IMG/VR virus record: IMGVR_UViG_3300031521_000027
Span: 40,214 to 104,213 of that record
Source of the DNA: a virus
Reading direction: 5' to 3' (one strand)
Length of the DNA: 64,000 nt
The stretch's first letter is position 1. Each line of letters starts with the position of its first letter. The notes below the pieces were generated by a model. It did not search any database, was not told the origin of the DNA, and worked only from the letters and a program-made list of their open reading frames with translations. Below are positions 1-8,500 of the stretch, in pieces. The translations under genes were made by a program, and so were the position numbers.

Positions 1-885
1 GCATCCGCAGCCGTCACCCAGTGGTTCGCAGGTATCGGGGTGGCATGGACCACCTTCTGGACGGTCACCTTCCCCGCGTGGATCTCCAGCGCGTCGGCTG
101 CCGTCCGCTCGTGGATCTCCAGCATCGGCCCAGCGTGGAACAACTTCTGGGCAGTCACCTTCCCGAAGTGGCTGGCCAACGCCAAGGCGCAGATCCAGAA
201 GTGGGTCTCCGGCATTGGTCCCATGTGGGACAAGTTCTGGAACGTGACGCTCCCCGGCTTCGGCAGGGATCTGGCCAAGATCGCCACCGACTTCGTCGAC
301 AGTGTGAGCACCGCGTGGGGCCGTTGGTGGGACGGCGTCAAGAACACCATTGGCAAGTGGTGGACGGACTTCTGGGGCAACGCCGGAGCAGGGTTCGGTG
401 CAGGGCATGGCGACGGTACCCAGACGCCCCACAACGGCGGAGAGATCCACCGTGCGGGTGGTGGCGGCGTCCCCGGACATGGCAACAGCGACACCGTGGC
501 AGCACGACTCACTCCCGGTGAGTTCGTCGTCCGCAAGGGCATCGTCGACAGGGTCGGGATCGACAACCTCGTCAAGCTCAACTCGGGCGTCATGTCCTAC
601 GCCCAGCTGCTCGCGGCAGCCGCCAGCTCCTCGCGCAAGCCCAAGGACGGTGGCAGCCAGCTGGTCTTCAACGGTGGCGGTCTCGTGCCGACCATGGCAC
701 CCACCAACTCACCCGGTGGCGGCAGGGGCCCGAGTTTCGGGGGCGGTGGCAACACCACGGTCAACAGCGTGACCTTCGGCGACGTCATCATCCAGAACCC
801 GGTGCCTGAGCGTGCGACCAACTCGCTGACGACCAAGACCCAGCAGCTCGCCCATCTCGGACTGAACGCAGGTGACTTCAAGTGA
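1..885 (+). CDS. Tape measure protein, C-terminal part (partial)
   Basis: The frame is open from the first base, so the N-terminus lies upstream and about 294 residues are visible. Residues ~7-85 hold three Trp-rich repeats of the type SSIGPAWNNFWAVTFPKW, each ~37 residues. A Gly-rich linker follows, then LTPGEFVVRKGIVDRVG, a segment I associate with tape measure C-termini, and a Gly/Asn-rich tail. Tape measure proteins fill the tail tube and set tail length. The stop overlaps the GTG start of the next tail gene, which fits the usual order tape measure then distal tail protein. The product call rests on position and composition, since the diagnostic long helical region is outside the window. 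Confidence 0.8.
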   Translation, partial: ASAAVTQWFAGIGVAWTTFWTVTFPAWISSASAAVRSWISSIGPAWNNFWAVTFPKWLANAKAQIQKWVSGIGPMWDKFWNVTLPGFGRDLAKIATDFVDSVSTAWGRWWDGVKNTIGKWWTDFWGNAGAGFGAGHGDGTQTPHNGGEIHRAGGGGVPGHGNSDTVAARLTPGEFVVRKGIVDRVGIDNLVKLNSGVMSYAQLLAAAASSSRKPKDGGSQLVFNGGGLVPTMAPTNSPGGGRGPSFGGGGNTTVNSVTFGDVIIQNPVPERATNSLTTKTQQLAHLGLNAGDFK

Positions 886-1721
886 CCAACACGACCCCGG
901 TCTACTGGGATGTGGACGGCGTCTCGATCCAGAACTTCGCATGGAACATCCGCACCCTCACAGGCCGCAGCGGCGTCGCCAACTTCCGGGGCTCCAACGT
1001 GAACCTCGCCTACTACCCGGGCACCTTCCACAAGGCCAAGACCATCGATTCCAAGGCCTTGTCGCTGTCCATGTGGGTACAGGGCTCCACGGCTGACGGC
1101 GGGGCTCCTACGGCCCGCAGCACCGAGCTGGAGTTCCAGAAGAACTGGAGGGCCCTGCGCCAGCTCTTCTGGAGGGACGACTCGATGCCCTTCACGTTGA
1201 CCAAGCGCTGGATCGATCCGGACACCTTCGAGGTCATGTCCGCCTCCGCACTGGTGGAGAACACCGGGGTCATGGCCCCCACCATGCAGGGCAACGCGCA
1301 CGCCACCTTCTCCGTCGACCTGCTCATGCTGGAGGGCCTGTTCTTCGGTGAGGAGCAGACCACCGTGGTCGAGGCGGGGGAGACGGTCGTGATCGCCAAC
1401 CCCGGGGACGCGCGCACCCACAAGATCACGATGGACTTCGAGGGTCAGCTGACCAACCCGGTCCTCACCAATGCAACATTCGCCCCCCAGAACTGGGTCA
1501 AGTTGGGGTCTTCGGTCGCTATTGCCGATACAGTGACCTTGGACGTGGACAAGATGTCTGCAAGACGCGATTCCGACGGGGCGAACCTGATTGGAGCGGT
1601 CACGCGTTCGGGTATGCGGCAATGGTTCGGACTCGCCTCCGGAAGCAACATTGTGACACTGACCCGGGATGCTGGCTCCGGTCAGGCAATCATCAAGTGG
1701 CGTCCCGCGTACTTCGACTAG
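882..1721 (+). CDS. Distal tail (Dit)-like minor tail protein
   Basis: 279 residues, starting at GTG that overlaps the stop of the tape measure gene (GTGA). The N-terminal part (YWDVDGVSIQNFAWNIRTLTG) and the short Leu-Arg-Gln-Leu-Phe-Trp region resemble phage tail proteins of the Dit/PF05709 kind, which form the hub joining tail tube and baseplate. The second half is beta-rich and could be a galectin-like or carbohydrate-facing domain. Its place directly after the tape measure supports the call. Homology is inferred from pattern and synteny, not from an alignment. Confidence 0.7.
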   Translation: MTNTTPVYWDVDGVSIQNFAWNIRTLTGRSGVANFRGSNVNLAYYPGTFHKAKTIDSKALSLSMWVQGSTADGGAPTARSTELEFQKNWRALRQLFWRDDSMPFTLTKRWIDPDTFEVMSASALVENTGVMAPTMQGNAHATFSVDLLMLEGLFFGEEQTTVVEAGETVVIANPGDARTHKITMDFEGQLTNPVLTNATFAPQNWVKLGSSVAIADTVTLDVDKMSARRDSDGANLIGAVTRSGMRQWFGLASGSNIVTLTRDAGSGQAIIKWRPAYFD

Positions 1722-1731
1722 GAGATCCGAC

Positions 1732-2583
1732 ATGGCAGGCAACTACGCCGACGTGCCCTCGTGGCGCATGGCATACGACCGCGACGGCACGCAGGGCTTC
1801 AAGATGAACTCCGGCGTTCTGACGCAGCTGACCAACGCCAATCTCATCACGATCAACAACGAAGCTGACGACTACATCAACATCGGCATCAGCCAGAATC
1901 AGGCTGGGTACCTGATCCTCCTGTTTCCTGAAAAGAGAGACCTCGACGGATACTGGATCACGGGCAGTGACAGGGACAACTTCAGCGCGCAGGTGCAGAC
2001 CTCGACGAACACCACGAACGGGTCCGATGGCACGTGGACGAACCTCGGCGGCACCTACAGCGTGGTCGAGGCGGTTGTACCGAACTACCGGCTCCACGCT
2101 CAGTCGGCCACAGCCCTCGGGATCCGGGGCGTCCGGATCTCCGCAGGAGCTGGGCTGGGCACTGGGTTCAACCCCGCAGCTGTCCACCTCTACGGTGAGA
2201 TTTCCGCAGGCCAGAGCATCGACCGGCTCGCGCTGTGGCACCCCACCCTTGATGAGCGCATCACCCCGGCGTACTTCGACTGGGGCAACGTCCCCCGTAA
2301 CACCTCTGCCTCCCGCACCTTCCGGGTGAAGAACCTCGCCGCAGCGAAGACGGCGAACACCGTCCGGGTGGCCATGGAGTCCTTGACCGATGGATCCCCC
2401 TCGGTACCGGCACAGCACACCTTGTCCATCGGCGGCGGGTCCTACCTGCCACAGCAGACCATCGCCACGCTGGCCCCCGGAGCCCTCTCCGACGTCCTCA
2501 CCCTCCGCAGGATCACCCCCGCCAACGCACAGCTGAGTCTCAGCGCCTTCCGGGTGTTCGCCGAAGCAGCGACGTGGAGCTGA
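1732..2583 (+). CDS. Minor tail protein, tandem paralogue 1 of 3
   Basis: 283 residues. I start at the ATG preceded by GGAGAT at 1721, giving MAGNYADVPSWRMAYDRDG; an upstream in-frame ATG at 1669 lies inside the previous gene. It shares its whole plan with the next two genes: an N-terminal MAGNY-P-SWRM-DGTQ block, a central LxNxNNE and (L/I)FPEKRDLD block, AxHLYGEI, LxLWHPTxDERxxPxxFDWGNVPR, then FRVKN, VAME, QQTI, LTLRRxTPxNAQL and FRVF-EA-W at the end. The C-terminal half reads as an immunoglobulin-like beta fold, which fits a tail surface protein. Exact function is unknown. Confidence 0.8.
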   Translation: MAGNYADVPSWRMAYDRDGTQGFKMNSGVLTQLTNANLITINNEADDYINIGISQNQAGYLILLFPEKRDLDGYWITGSDRDNFSAQVQTSTNTTNGSDGTWTNLGGTYSVVEAVVPNYRLHAQSATALGIRGVRISAGAGLGTGFNPAAVHLYGEISAGQSIDRLALWHPTLDERITPAYFDWGNVPRNTSASRTFRVKNLAAAKTANTVRVAMESLTDGSPSVPAQHTLSIGGGSYLPQQTIATLAPGALSDVLTLRRITPANAQLSLSAFRVFAEAATWS

Positions 2584-2589
2584 TGAGCC

Positions 2590-3444
2590 ATGGCAGGTAA
2601 CTACCCGAACGCGCCGTCATGGCGCATGGGATACGACACGGACGGCACTCAGGGCTACCGCGTCGTGCGCGGGGTGGTCACACCCCTCAGCGGGACCGAC
2701 TTGGTGAACCTGAACAACGAGGCCACCGGGGATGCCGTCTTGACTGCCTTCGGCATGTTCGATTACGGGGAGGTCGTCCTCATCTTCCCGGAGAAGCGGG
2801 ATCTCGACGCCTTCTTCGGTAAGGGCAGGACGGGAGGTCTCGGAGGAGGCACCGCCACGGTCACAACCTCAGTCGACTCCACCAATGGGGTGGATGGGAC
2901 ATGGACCACCGCAGGCACCTTCGCCATCGGAACGTTCAGCGACGGCAACGCCAAGGTGGCTCCGGACTACCGCGAAGCTGTCAGCACCACCAAGCTGGGC
3001 ATTCAAGCAGTGAAGTTCGCCGGAGCCTCCGCCCTGATGGCCATCCACATCTACGGAGAGATCACCGCAGGTCAGACGCTGGACCGCCTCCTCGTGTGGC
3101 ACCCCACCCTCGACGAGCGGGTCTCTCCCTCGTGGTTCGACTGGGGTGATGTGCCCCGCAACTCTTCGGACACCCGGCAGTTCCGGATCAAGAACATGTC
3201 CCCCACCAAGACGGCGACCAACGTCCGGGTGGCCATGGAGGTGCTGACCAACCAGAGCCCGTCGGTACCGGGCCAGCACGCCCTGTCCCTCAACGGAGGG
3301 TCCTACACGGCGCAGCAGACGATCTCCACGCTGGCCCCCGGCGCAGTCTCTGGCATCCTCACCCTCCGGAGGCTCACCCCCGCCAATGCCCAGCTGGGTG
3401 CCGGATCCTTCCGGGTGTTCTCGGAGGCCCAGTCATGGGCCTGA
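2590..3444 (+). CDS. Minor tail protein, tandem paralogue 2 of 3
   Basis: 284 residues, ATG 6 nt after the previous stop. It repeats the block order of its upstream neighbour (MAGNYPNAPSWRMGYDTDG, FPEKRDLDAFF, HIYGEITAGQTLDRLLVWHP, ERVSPSWFDWGDVPR, LTLRRLTPANAQL). The first half diverges more than the second and carries a Gly-rich insertion near residue 78. Such local triplication suggests related subunits in one structure, or alternative receptor contacts. No enzymatic motif is visible. Confidence 0.8.
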   Translation: MAGNYPNAPSWRMGYDTDGTQGYRVVRGVVTPLSGTDLVNLNNEATGDAVLTAFGMFDYGEVVLIFPEKRDLDAFFGKGRTGGLGGGTATVTTSVDSTNGVDGTWTTAGTFAIGTFSDGNAKVAPDYREAVSTTKLGIQAVKFAGASALMAIHIYGEITAGQTLDRLLVWHPTLDERVSPSWFDWGDVPRNSSDTRQFRIKNMSPTKTATNVRVAMEVLTNQSPSVPGQHALSLNGGSYTAQQTISTLAPGAVSGILTLRRLTPANAQLGAGSFRVFSEAQSWA

Positions 3445-3456
3445 CAGGAGACGGCT

Positions 3457-4260
3457 ATGGCCGGTAACTACCCCGATGCCACCTCGTGGCGGATGGCCAT
3501 CGACAAGGACGGCACACAGGTCTACCGGTTGTCCGGCGACACCCTCTCGCAGCTGTCCGCAGCCGATCTGGTGAACCTGAACAACGAGACCGTGCAGACG
3601 GCTGTGTCCGGAGGCGACGAGCTGATCGTCATCTTCCCGCAGAAGCGTGACCTCGACGGCTACTTCCTGCGGTCCTCAGGAGGCGTGATCGGGGTGAAGA
3701 CCTCGGTCGACTCCACCAATGGGGTGGACGGCACGTGGGTCACTGGAGTGTCCACCGCTGGCGGCGGCTCCACCATCAGCCCGGACTACCGCGCATACTC
3801 CAGCACCACCAAGCTGGGCATCAAGGCTGTGAAGTTCACAGCTCCCGGGAGCCTCACCGCACTTCACCTGTACGGAGAGAACACGGTGGGTCAGAGCCTT
3901 GACCAGTTGATCCTGTGGAGCGCCTTCGGAGACGAGCGGGTCTCCCCCTCCAACTTCGACTGGGGCAACGTCCCGAGGTCCTCGACCGATGACCGCTACT
4001 TCCGGGTGAAGAACACCTCCACCCTGCTGACGGCGCGCAACGTCGTGGTGGCCATGGAGTCCCCGACAGACTCCACTCCGTCGGCCCAGCTGGAGCACAT
4101 CATCGCGAAGGACACCCTGTTCCTTGCCCAGCAGACCATCGGAGCCATCGGACCCGGAGCCATCTCCGGGGTCCTCACCCTCCGGAGGATCACCCCATCC
4201 AACGCACAGCTGGGACTGCACACGTTCCGCCTGTATGCCGAAGCAGAGTCTTGGAGCTGA
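3457..4260 (+). CDS. Minor tail protein, tandem paralogue 3 of 3
   Basis: 267 residues, ATG behind AGGAGACGGCT. The shortest of the three paralogues: it lacks part of the central loop but keeps MAGNYPDATSWRM, FPQKRDLDGYF, TTKLGIKAVKF, LHLYGENTVGQSLDQL and the C-terminal LTLRRITPSNAQLGLHTFRLYAEAESW. It is followed by the next tail gene after only 3 nt, so the set is one transcription unit. The role in the virion is inferred from position. Confidence 0.8.
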   Translation: MAGNYPDATSWRMAIDKDGTQVYRLSGDTLSQLSAADLVNLNNETVQTAVSGGDELIVIFPQKRDLDGYFLRSSGGVIGVKTSVDSTNGVDGTWVTGVSTAGGGSTISPDYRAYSSTTKLGIKAVKFTAPGSLTALHLYGENTVGQSLDQLILWSAFGDERVSPSNFDWGNVPRSSTDDRYFRVKNTSTLLTARNVVVAMESPTDSTPSAQLEHIIAKDTLFLAQQTIGAIGPGAISGVLTLRRITPSNAQLGLHTFRLYAEAESWS

Positions 4261-4263
4261 CCG

Positions 4264-4674
4264 ATGTCCACTGTGAACGCCCGCAACATCTCGCTCCGCT
4301 CCCACTTCGGGGCAGACAAGAGCGCCGTCGCCCTGCCCACCCTGTACTTCGCCCTCTTCAACGGCGACCCCGAAGGAGCCGGTGTCGAGCCGACCTCCAC
4401 AGGTGGGTACGCCCGCAAGGCCGTGACCAACGACATCGCCCTCTGGGGCACCATCGGTGGGTCGGCGGTCTCGGTGACCAACGCCACCGACATCGTCTTC
4501 GCCACGGCCACAGGGGTCTACTCGCAGGCCAGCCTGACCCACTGGGCAGCCTTCGACAACTCAGCAGGAGGAGTCCTGACATATGCAGGACCCCTGACCG
4601 CCACCGTCGCCGTGAGCGGTGCAGGGGATGTCCCCCGCATCGTCGCCGGGGGCCTGACCATCACCCAGCAGTAG
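4264..4674 (+). CDS. Small tail protein
   Basis: 136 residues. It starts MSTVNARNISLRSHFGADK and contains LPTLYFALFNGDPEGAGVE and THWAAFDNSAGGVLTYAGPL. This compact beta protein type is frequent between minor tail genes of actinophages and often carries a phrase like LYFALFNGDP. No signal peptide or transmembrane segment. Likely structural, attached to the distal tail or fibre. The family resemblance is from memory of pattern and is not verified. Confidence 0.7.
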   Translation: MSTVNARNISLRSHFGADKSAVALPTLYFALFNGDPEGAGVEPTSTGGYARKAVTNDIALWGTIGGSAVSVTNATDIVFATATGVYSQASLTHWAAFDNSAGGVLTYAGPLTATVAVSGAGDVPRIVAGGLTITQQ

Positions 4675-4684
4675 GAGTCGGACC

Positions 4685-5599
4685 ATGGCCTTCTTGGACA
4701 CCGGAGGAACCGGAGCGCTACGCAAGCTCACTGGCGTAGCGACTGTTGCCGTGTCCGCGTGGGCCGTCTCCCAGATCGAGCCATCCGATACCACCACCAG
4801 CCCGACCACCACGGTCACCCTGAAGGTGCTGGTCTCCTCCTCCGACGCCAGCAACACCGACGTGCAGATTCAGGTGGCGACAGAGAACACCTTCTCCTCC
4901 CCCGTGGTGGATGTGACCCTCACCAACAAGCCGGACGGCTTCGTGACGGCGCTGGCGTCCGGTCTGGTCAACCTGACCAACTACTACTGGCGAGCCCGAG
5001 CTGCCCAGACCGGCACCACCGCGTGGACTGTGTGGAGCCCGATCTGGTCCTTCGGCATCAACACAGTGGTCGGAGCTGCCTGCTCCTACGTGTACTCCAA
5101 CTTCGGCATCGACCCGGCCATGGTCGGCTCAGACGCTGAGTACGTTTTCCAGAACTTCGGCATCGAGCAGGTCCACGAGGATGTCGCACAGGAGTACGTC
5201 AACTACAACCATGGCGTGGAGGTCACCCGCAGGTCGGTCGCGGTCGAGTACGTCCACGAGGGAGACGTCAACACAGGCACCCCTGACCCCCGGATCTGGT
5301 TCGTCACTCCCGACAACGGCAGGGCGGGGGACGGCATCCGAATCTTCGGCTTCGGCTTTGGCGATCTTCAGAGTCAGTACGCCGGATCGCTGGAGTGGAG
5401 GAATGGTGTGGAGTGGGATCCGCTCAGCGTCACGTCGTGGCAGACCTTCCCCCCGACCGTGAACGCCTACACAGCCGCCCGGCAGATGGACATGCTCTCG
5501 GGTGAGATGGACATGCAGCACACCGTGATCGAAGTCCAGATCCCCGTCGAGGCTGTCCCCCCGGGCGTCTCCTTCCGCTTGGTTACGGACGGCTCCTGA
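4685..5599 (+). CDS. Minor tail protein with FN3-like and IPT/TIG-like parts
   Basis: 304 residues, ATG behind AGGAGTCGGACC. Residues ~30-130 read as a fibronectin III-like module (TTTVTLKVLVSSSD, YYWRARAAQTGTTAWTVWS). The middle has short repeats (YVYSNFGID, YVFQNFGIE, EYVNYNHGVE, EYVHEGD). From residue ~205, PRIWFVTPDNGRAGDGIRIFGFGFG resembles an IPT/TIG start. Its stop overlaps the ATG of the large fibre-like gene. Likely a tail-tip connector; the function is inferred. Confidence 0.7.
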   Translation: MAFLDTGGTGALRKLTGVATVAVSAWAVSQIEPSDTTTSPTTTVTLKVLVSSSDASNTDVQIQVATENTFSSPVVDVTLTNKPDGFVTALASGLVNLTNYYWRARAAQTGTTAWTVWSPIWSFGINTVVGAACSYVYSNFGIDPAMVGSDAEYVFQNFGIEQVHEDVAQEYVNYNHGVEVTRRSVAVEYVHEGDVNTGTPDPRIWFVTPDNGRAGDGIRIFGFGFGDLQSQYAGSLEWRNGVEWDPLSVTSWQTFPPTVNAYTAARQMDMLSGEMDMQHTVIEVQIPVEAVPPGVSFRLVTDGS

Positions 5600-8500
5600 T
5601 GACCATCCGCATCTCGAACACCGTCTGGGTCACGGTCAAGCCCCCGGTCCCGCTGGAGAACACCGGCTGGGAGTTCGTGATCCTGAGCCCGGACGACTGG
5701 GCCACCGTCATCGCGCGGATCAACACCTTCTCGGACATGTCCTACGGCGACTCCTCCGCCGAGCAGGGCTCTGGGTCGATCACCCTTGACGCGGGCGCTC
5801 CCGTCCTGACCGAGCCCCTGCCGTCGGGTATCGCGGGCACGATCCTCGACCGTGAGTACCTGTGGAAGGTCTACGAGAACGGAGCCTTCCGGGGCGAGTG
5901 GCTCGGGCAGGATGTCGAGAAGGACGTCGTCGCAGGTGAGGACGGCGGTGAGCAGGTCACCATCGCTGGGCAGGGCACCCTGTCCGTCCTCCAGTGGGGC
6001 GTCATGGTCCCGATGCTGGCCTTCGATGATGAGGCCCTGACCGATGCCTTCGTGTCCAAGGACTTCCTCGGGGTGCACGCAGCGACTGCTCTGGTGTGGC
6101 TGATCGGCCACATTCAGGGTCGCGGGGGACTCATGTTCCTCGACCTGACATTTGACGAGTACACGGACTCCAAGGGTCAGCCGTGGACCGACCTTCAGGA
6201 CGTCAGCGTTAGCCCCGGAGAGACCCCTCTGGACCTCCTCCAGAGGTTCTCTGACTCCTTCGGGTGGGAGTTCACGATGATGGAGGGCTTCCGGCTCTTC
6301 ATCTCGCAGGATTCCGTCGGCTCCCACCGGGAGTCGGAGATCAAGTTCTTCATCGGCGGAGACCAGAAGAGTCACACCTACAAGTCCTCCACCCGGACGA
6401 TTGCCAACCACATCTACACCCCGGCTGCCGACGGCTCCATGGCCACCGCAGTGGGCACCTCCGACGCCACCCCGCACATCCGTGAGGGCTGGGCTGAGGG
6501 TGGCAGCGAGACCTCCGCAACGGCAGCGGCAGCCGTCGCTGAGTCCAACCTTGAGATGTTCCAGAACAAGCTGGTGGGACGGACCCTCTCCATCGTCGCC
6601 CGCGAGGGTCGGATCCCCTTTGACGACTTCGGGATCAACGACTGGGTCACGGTCGAGAACGGCGACAAGGACCCCGTCACGGGTGAGTACCAGACCGAGG
6701 TCGTGCAGGTCTCCAGCCTCAGCATCGGGATCAACTCCAACACCGAGGTCACCTACGAGCTGACCGTGATGACCAAGTTCGAGACGGTCGCGCTCCGGCT
6801 CACCCGGCTGCTCGACAAGATGGGAGGCTCGGCGCTGGGAGGCACCTCCTCCACCCCGATCTCCTCCGGCAGCGAAGCACAGGCCACCGTCGCCTTCGCC
6901 CTGCTCAAGGACGTGCACCTCGCCTCCGCGCTGGGTGGGGACGTCCTGACCTACTCACAGGCCGGGGGAGTCTTCCCCGTGACACTGGGGCTCGACTACC
7001 TCAAGGACGTCGACACCGCCACGGTCGCTCCCGTCTCCGGGCAGGTCCTGAAGTGGAACGGCATCCAGTGGGTCCCCGGCGTCGGCGCAGCTGGCCCCAC
7101 CACTCTTGCCACCCAGACGGACGTCACTGTCGTCGGGCTGGCCAACGGTCAGGTCTTGGTGTGGAACTCCACCACCGGCAAGTGGACCCCCGCCACGCCA
7201 TCGTCCGGAGTCACCACGCTGGCAGCCCTCACTGACGTGATCACCACCGGGATCGCCTCCGGCAAGGTCCTGACGTGGAACGGCACCAAGTGGGCCCCGG
7301 CAACCCCCGCCACCGTGATCACCGCGCTCGCGGGCTTGACCACTGATGTGGACACCACCGGAGCTGTTTCCGGAAAGGTGCTCGCCTACAACGGCACCAA
7401 GTGGGTGCCCACCACCCCGACAGGTGGAGGCACCACCGCCCTCGCTGGCCTCACCACCGACGTCGACACTTCCGGAGTTGTTTCCGGAAAGGTGCTTGGC
7501 TTCAACGGCACCAAGTGGGTACCTGTCTCCCAGACAGGGGGCGGAGGCGCACTCCCCATAGGCGGCGCTGTCGGAGACGCCCTCCGGAAGAACTCGGTCA
7601 CCGACGGGGACGCCCTGTGGACATCCGGAGGGGTGTTCTACGAGAACGGCTACACCCCCGGCAAGACGTACCTGCCCGGCCAGATCATGCTCCGCAACGG
7701 GATCCTCTGGTTGTGTGTCACCTCGAACATGACCGACCCGTTGAACTCCGGCTCGGCGAGCACCACCACCGGGGTCGACGGCACCGCCTTCACTCGGAAC
7801 AACTGTGCATCGGTGGACACCACCAACCATGTGGTCACCCTGATCAACAACGCGGGCAGTGCTGTCGCCTCGGTGATCAGCAACGAGACCTTCATATTCG
7901 CCACCCCCCTGACCCTGAAGTGGCGAGGCAGCACCACTACTGTGGCGGACGCCCTTGCCATCGGCATCGTCTCCTCCACCCAGTCAGCCACGGTCGCGAC
8001 CACCGTGGAGGCCCTCCCCTCGTTCTACGGGGTGGTGTGGGACGTCTTCAACAACCTCCTGAAGTGCTACGTCGCAGGGGTCGTTCTGGCTGACACCATG
8101 GCGCTGGCGTCCGACACCAACGACGACGTCTGGGAGATCCGGTACGCCGCCACTTCGATCAGCCTCTACTCCTCAGCGGGTCTCCTGATCAAGACGTGGA
8201 CGGTCGGCAACTACGCCGCTATGGGAGCCACCTTCCGACCGGCTGCGGGAGCCCGCACAGGCGGCTCCGCTGGAGTCTTCAAGATCTACGGGTCCCCTGT
8301 CATGCCGGGCACCGCATCCGACTGGGTCTCCGTCGGCAAGGCCGTTGTCGGTGCTCCGGCCACGGTGGTTCAGCCCGTCGCCATTGGCGACCTCGTCACA
8401 GCTAGTGCCACAGGGACGCAGTACACACCGACCGTCGTGGGAGTCACGGCAGCCACAGTCATTGACGCCAACCCAGCCAATCAGGCCAGCAACGCTTTCG

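Noticed and set aside
5467-6918. 483-residue minus-strand frame opposite the tail fibre gene
   Set aside because: Antisense shadow with biased composition and no motif; the plus frame continues with recognisable repeats.
7010-7560. Fibre repeats as a collagen-like or variable-number tract undergoing phase variation
   Set aside because: Repeat units are imperfect at DNA level and there is no reverse transcriptase or template repeat in the window.
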